DNA of 18,031 nt, taken from contig JAHINZ010000026.1 of NCBI GenBank assembly GCA_018895795.1, positions 1-18,031 of the forward strand, in the 5' to 3' direction. Positions 14,982 to 18,031 of the stretch are shown here, piece by piece. The notes under the pieces were generated by a model that saw nothing but the letters and a program-made list of their open reading frames with translations, was not told where the DNA came from and did no database searches. The stretch's first letter is position 1. Every line of letters begins with the position of its first letter. A program made the translations under genes and the position numbers. The stretch comes from Alphaproteobacteria bacterium (GTDB taxonomy: Bacteria; Pseudomonadota; Alphaproteobacteria; Caulobacterales; Caulobacteraceae).

Positions 14982-15686
14982 CTAGGCCGCGAACCGCGCG
15001 ATGTCCTGGCGGCTTTCCACCAGGTCCAGCACGTCGTTCATGCAGAAGTCCGGATCGGCCGGGTGAAGGGCGTCGTAGATCGATCGGGCGAAGGCCAGGT
15101 CGGCGGCGGTCTTGACCCGCCAGTCCAGATGCGACCAGTCGCGCATCGCCTTCAGGTGAGCCTGGCGGAACCGGTCCGGCGCATTGCGGATGGCGGCGGT
15201 CGGCGAAACACGGGCCATCGGATCGCGGGTCTCGGCGGCGGCGGCGCGCAGGGCGTTGGCCGTGATCACCTCGACCTCCATGCCGGCCGGATAAGAGCGT
15301 TCGGCGCGGTTGGAGGTGTAGTCGGCGCCGCTGGCCAGGGCCAGGCGGACGGCTGCGTCGACAATGGCCGGGTCGACAAAGGGCGCGTCACCCTTGATGC
15401 GAACCACATGACTGACCGAACTGATGGCGTCGGCGCAGCGGGCGATGCGATCCAGGATGTCGGCCCCCGCCCCGCGATGCACGGCATAGCCGCGCGAAAC
15501 CACGAAACCGGCCAGGGCGTCATCGGAGGCGTCGGTGCTGGTGGCGACGATGATCTTGCTCAGACAGCGCGCGCCGCGCAGGCGCTCCAGCTGGCGGATG
15601 ATCATCGGCTCGCCCCGGAGCGTGGCCATCGCCTTGCCGGGAAGACGGCCGGCGCCCATGCGGGCCTGCAGTACGGCGAGGATCAT
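14982..15686 (-). CDS. SpsF-like cytidylyltransferase-family protein (surface glycan biosynthesis)
   Basis: This 234-residue nucleotidyltransferase-fold protein is related to SpsF and acylneuraminate cytidylyltransferases. Its N-terminal nucleotide-binding signature is AVLQARMGAGRLPGKAM (4-20), matching the family pattern QARMGSxRLPGK. Further landmarks are IIVATSTDASDD (45-56), the metal-site region RIKGDAPFVDP (96-106), and SNRAERSYPAGMEVEVI, where the family usually has a TYPxGxDxE motif. Such enzymes activate acidic or amino sugars as CMP-sugars, or contribute to glycosylation of surface polysaccharide. The exact sugar is unknown. The start has AGGGAG 8 bases upstream. The gene lies downstream of an aldo/keto reductase-fold gene on the same strand (162-bp gap), a pairing seen in sugar-nucleotide clusters. 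No other glycan genes are nearby. It probably has its own promoter in the A/T-rich stretch at 15720-15775. Confidence 0.88.
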   Translation of the reverse strand: MILAVLQARMGAGRLPGKAMATLRGEPMIIRQLERLRGARCLSKIIVATSTDASDDALAGFVVSRGYAVHRGAGADILDRIARCADAISSVSHVVRIKGDAPFVDPAIVDAAVRLALASGADYTSNRAERSYPAGMEVEVITANALRAAAAETRDPMARVSPTAAIRNAPDRFRQAHLKAMRDWSHLDWRVKTAADLAFARSIYDALHPADPDFCMNDVLDLVESRQDIARFAA

Positions 15687-15848
15687 CGAGCGACTCCCTG
15701 GAGGCGTTGTTCAGTCACACTAGCCGAAAAAGATAAAAGCCTTGTGAATCAGATATTTGCGCCGTGTTAACCAGGACGGTGCGGCCCGCGGCAAGGCGCG
15801 GTCGCGCCGTCGCCGACGATCAAGGTCGTCCCTGATTCGGGCTGACGC
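15687..15848 (-). other. Intergenic gap between aldo/keto reductase and SpsF-like genes, with two hairpins and an A/T-rich stretch
   Basis: Two successive small hairpins follow the reductase stop. One is at 15789-15815 (GGCGC-GGTC-GCGCC extended by CGGC/GCCG across an internal loop) and one is GACGA/TCGTC at 15815-15830. Neither has a T-tract. Nearer the SpsF-like gene, 15720-15775 is conspicuously A/T-rich for this genome and probably holds that gene's promoter. I could not pick confident hexamers. Confidence 0.45.
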
Positions 15849-16730
15849 CTAGGCGACCCAACGCCGCGGATCGAGCGCGACCGGATCGTCGATGGCCATG
15901 TCGTCCCAGTCGAGATCGGGCGGCGGGCTGGAGGCCGCGGCGACCACGGCCGACAGTTCGGCGGCGGAGGTGACGCCCACCAGCACGGCGCTGGCCTCGG
16001 GACGCGACAGGGCGAAGCCCAGGGCGGCCTGCAGCGGGTCGGAGCGACCTTCGGCGATCATCCGGCGCACGCGCGACAGACGGCCCGAGGCGCCCTTCAG
16101 CTGGGCCGGCACCCGATCGGGCGGCAGGAACAGCAGGCCGTTGAGGAAGATCGAGCGCAGCTGCACCTCGACCCCCATGCCGGCGATGCGGGCCAGCGAG
16201 CCGTCGGCCAGCAGGCGTTGATCGAGCAGCGAGGCCGGAGCCTGCAGGATGTCGGGCTTGAAGCGGCGGGCCACGCCCACCGGATCGTCGCTGGCGTGGG
16301 CCGCGACGCCGATCTTGTTGAACAGGCCCTCGTCGCGCAGCCGCGCCAGGCGATCCCACAGGGCGGCGCCGTGCGGACCAAACAGCTCGGAGGGCGAGTG
16401 GACGATGATCGCGTCGGCGCGCTCCAGGCCCAGGCGACGCAGCGAATTGCGGGCCTCGGTCTCGACGAAGTCAGGACCCCGGTCCGCGCGGGCGGTCGAC
16501 AGGGTGACCCGGAACGAGATCGGGCGCGGAATGAGGTCGCCGAGCACGGTTTCGGCGCGGCCATAGACGCCCGAGACGTCCAGCACCGACAGACCCGAGC
16601 GGTCGGCGATATTGAGGATATCGCGCGCCTCGGCTTCGGGCGAGCGCCCGCGCGGCGTCGACGTCATGCCGTCGAGCCCGAATTGGGCGGCCGCGAGTCC
16701 GAGCTTTGAAACCGAAATAGGCATGGACAT
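15849..16730 (-). CDS. Aldo/keto reductase-family protein lacking the catalytic lysine
   Basis: This 293-residue TIM-barrel protein belongs to the aldo/keto reductase superfamily: KLGLAAAQFG at the first strand, SVLDVSGVYGRAETVLG (48-64) containing the catalytic-type Asp51 and Tyr56, and IIVHSPSELFG containing His111. Where the family normally has a lysine (a T-K-V-like strand), this protein reads FRVTLSTAR, with Ser78 or a neighbour in its place, so ordinary NADPH-dependent carbonyl reduction is doubtful. The late phosphate-binding region VLVGVTSAAEL (about 253-263) fits an NADP-binding site. It lies upstream of an SpsF-like nucleotidyltransferase on the same strand and may modify the same sugar. 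Two ATGs, 16730 and 16724, are possible, and neither has a clear Shine-Dalgarno. A perfect 7-bp inverted repeat lies just upstream. Confidence 0.88.
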   Translation of the reverse strand: MSMPISVSKLGLAAAQFGLDGMTSTPRGRSPEAEARDILNIADRSGLSVLDVSGVYGRAETVLGDLIPRPISFRVTLSTARADRGPDFVETEARNSLRRLGLERADAIIVHSPSELFGPHGAALWDRLARLRDEGLFNKIGVAAHASDDPVGVARRFKPDILQAPASLLDQRLLADGSLARIAGMGVEVQLRSIFLNGLLFLPPDRVPAQLKGASGRLSRVRRMIAEGRSDPLQAALGFALSRPEASAVLVGVTSAAELSAVVAAASSPPPDLDWDDMAIDDPVALDPRRWVA

Positions 16731-16737
16731 CCGTGAG

Positions 16738-16760
16738 GACTGAACACCGAGAATTCAGTC
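16738..16760. promoter_or_regulatory. Inverted repeat upstream of the aldo/keto reductase gene
   Basis: GACTGAA (16738-16744) and TTCAGTC (16754-16760) are perfect 7-bp arms around a 9-bp spacer. The element starts 7 bp from the reductase start and lies in the 96-bp divergent gap shared with the XdhC-family gene. It could be a repressor site or a hairpin in the leader. No cognate regulator gene is adjacent. Confidence 0.4.
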
Positions 16761-16826
16761 ACCGTACGCGCCAAGGTTTGAAGAAGGCGTTTCTGGAACC
16801 TTGCCGAGGAGTTAAAGACGCCCACT

Positions 16827-17801
16827 ATGAACGGCATGATCCAAGACCCAGACTGGCCCCTGTACGGGATGGCCGATGACGCCCGTCCGGCCTTGCGGGC
16901 GGCGCTTTTGGACGGTCCAGCGGCCTTGGCGACCATTGTCGCGCTGGGCGACGGCGGCCCGCGTCCGGTCGGGACCCAGATGGTGTTCGGCAAAAATAGT
17001 CTGTCCGGCTTTTTGTCGGGCGGCTGCATCGAAGCCGATGTCGAGGTCCATGCGCGGGCTTGCCTGGCCGACGGCCGGCCGCGTCGCCTGGTCTATGGCG
17101 AGGGCAGCCCCTGGCCCGACATCCGCCTGCTGTGCGGCGCCCGGATCGAGATCCTGGTCGAGCGGATCACGCCGGACGACGCGGCGGCCCAAACCCTGCT
17201 CCGCCTGGGCGACGCGCGCCTCCCGGCCTTCTGGGTCAGCGACGGGGCCAAGCGCCAATGCCAGGAAGAGCCGATGGTCCCCTGGACCGGCGCCTTCGAG
17301 CGCGCCTATGACCCGACGCCGCGCCTGGTGGTGCTGGGCGGCGACCCGACCGCCCTGGCCGTGGCCAGCCTCGGCGCGCAGTCGGGCTTCGAGACCTTTC
17401 TGATCCGGCCCAAGGGCCCGACCACGCCGCCGCCCCTGGCGGGCGTCGCCTATAGCCGCGCCGAGGCGGGGCCGGCCCTGGCCGCCCTGGGCCTGGACCC
17501 CTGGACCGCCGTGGCGATCTGCGGCCACGACCTCGAGCTGGACCACGCCGCCCTGCTGGCCGCCCTGCCCTCGTCCGCCCCCTATGTCGGCCTGCTGGGC
17601 GCCCGGCGCCGGCTGGGCGAGCGCATCGCGCGCCTGAAGGCCGCCGGCCTGACCGACCGCGACCTGGCCAAGCTGCGCGCGCCGATCGGCCTGGATCTGG
17701 GCGGCAAGGCCCCGTTCGAGGTGGCGGTGGCGGTGATCGGCGAGATCATGGCCGCCCGCCACGGGCAACCGGCGCTGCAGCGGCGGGTGGTGGAGGCCTA
17801 G
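16827..17801 (+). CDS. XdhC/CoxI-family protein (molybdenum cofactor maturation)
   Basis: This 324-residue cytoplasmic protein has the two-domain XdhC layout. The N-terminal XdhC/CoxI domain (about 15-115) has the signature SGGCIEADV at 64-72 with Cys67, and a second conserved Cys103 in LLCGARIEI. The C-terminal domain (about 163-310) is Rossmann-like, with RLVVLGGDPTALAVA and the diagnostic APYVGLLGARRRLGERIARL (251-270). Characterised relatives bind molybdopterin cofactor and deliver it, sulfurated, to xanthine dehydrogenase-type hydroxylases. No molybdoenzyme or MobA-like partner is visible in the window. The glycine-rich loop reads GGDPTA rather than a full GxGxxG, which is not unusual in this family. 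A GAGGAG 15 bases upstream is a distant Shine-Dalgarno for the ATG at 16827. A hairpin follows about 80 bp after the stop. Confidence 0.9.
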   Translation: MNGMIQDPDWPLYGMADDARPALRAALLDGPAALATIVALGDGGPRPVGTQMVFGKNSLSGFLSGGCIEADVEVHARACLADGRPRRLVYGEGSPWPDIRLLCGARIEILVERITPDDAAAQTLLRLGDARLPAFWVSDGAKRQCQEEPMVPWTGAFERAYDPTPRLVVLGGDPTALAVASLGAQSGFETFLIRPKGPTTPPPLAGVAYSRAEAGPALAALGLDPWTAVAICGHDLELDHAALLAALPSSAPYVGLLGARRRLGERIARLKAAGLTDRDLAKLRAPIGLDLGGKAPFEVAVAVIGEIMAARHGQPALQRRVVEA

Positions 17802-18031
17802 GAGACATCACCGCCGCGTCCGCGGTCGGCTGCTGGCCTTGGCGCCGGGAGCGGAGCTTGCGACGGGCGGAGAAGGGGTGGGGCGGACGTGGATCCGCCC
17901 CGCGTCGGGAGCGGAAATTAGGTCACCGCCCGAAAGCTGACGTTCGGCATTTGGCCCGAAGGCGGACATGGCGAAGGTCAGTGAAGGGTGGGTGGTGGAC
18001 AGATCCTCCCCCTCTGGGGGAGGTGGCCCGG
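17802..18031. other. Non-coding, repeat-rich right edge
   Basis: I see no gene in these 230 bp. A hairpin with an 8-bp stem, GGGGCGGA/TCCGCCCC (17880-17901, loop CGTGGA), may end the XdhC-family transcript, although no T-run follows. CGGGAGCGGA occurs twice (17846-17855, 17906-17915). A degenerate GCGGANNT-like motif recurs at 17851, 17883, 17911, 17936 and 17962. Confidence 0.6.
18005..18023. repeat. Palindromic repeat related to the 6932-7084 element
   Basis: CCTCCCCCTCTGGGGGAGG has 8-bp arms around TCT. It matches the core of the dispersed repeat between the macroglobulin and pbpC genes with one or two changes. It is probably the start of another copy that continues beyond the window. Confidence 0.7.

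Noticed and set aside
17968..18031. ATG with an open frame to the right edge
   Set aside because: The frame runs through the palindromic repeat (SSPSGGGG), has no Shine-Dalgarno and too little sequence to judge.
1..18031. CRISPR arrays, tRNA or rRNA genes, riboswitches, insertion sequences, phage or toxin-antitoxin genes
   Set aside because: No regular direct-repeat array, cloverleaf, transposase or integrase motif was seen on either strand. The repeats present are short palindromic intergenic elements.

Overview
The window looks like chromosomal DNA of a GC-rich alphaproteobacterium, most likely of the family Caulobacteraceae (Caulobacter, Phenylobacterium or Brevundimonas). This is inferred from the base composition, the strong G/C preference at third codon positions, the kinds of genes present and the style of the GC-rich palindromic intergenic repeats. 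Coding density is very high. I see no transposase, integrase, phage gene, CRISPR array, tRNA or rRNA, and every gene longer than 150 codons falls into a recognisable family.

Layout. (1) 1-2757, minus: an ABC-2 type exporter, with the ATPase upstream and a large permease that runs off the left edge and is probably the membrane half of an M1-aminopeptidase fusion. (2) 2941-4911, plus: a compact three-gene run of a short fumarylacetoacetate/fumarylpyruvate hydrolase, a zeta-class GST isomerase (MaiA type) and a cytoplasmic beta-carbonic anhydrase. The last two overlap by 8 bp. (3) 4898-13604, minus: an Lrp/AsnC regulator, an exported beta-carbonic anhydrase, a 1679-residue bacterial alpha-2-macroglobulin with an intact thioester motif, and penicillin-binding protein 1C. 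The last two are the classical envelope-defence and repair pair (yfhM-pbpC in E. coli). An inverted pair of a dispersed GC-rich repeat sits between them, and the pbpC ribosome-binding site and start codon lie inside one arm. (4) 13724-14836, plus: alanine dehydrogenase, divergent from the Lrp-type regulator. A perfect 17-bp palindrome in the shared intergenic region is a good operator candidate. (5) 14982-16730, minus: an SpsF-like cytidylyltransferase and an aldo/keto reductase-fold protein that lacks the usual catalytic lysine, a probable surface-glycan sugar-nucleotide pair. (6) 16827-17801, plus: an XdhC/CoxI-family molybdenum-cofactor maturation factor, followed by repeat-rich non-coding DNA to the right edge.

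How the genes fit together. The Lrp regulator and alanine dehydrogenase form an amino-acid-responsive catabolic switch. PBP1C and alpha-2-macroglobulin should act together at the periplasmic face of the inner membrane, where the macroglobulin traps attacking proteases and PBP1C repairs peptidoglycan. This pair is bracketed by two unrelated-looking beta-carbonic anhydrases, one cytoplasmic and one exported. The remaining units look like ordinary housekeeping or accessory metabolism.

I did not find a convincing new multi-gene system. The points most worth a second look are the Lrp/ald palindrome, the repeat that supplies the pbpC translation start, the membrane-anchored (not lipoprotein) macroglobulin next to an exported carbonic anhydrase, and the lysine-less aldo/keto reductase paired with an SpsF-like enzyme.
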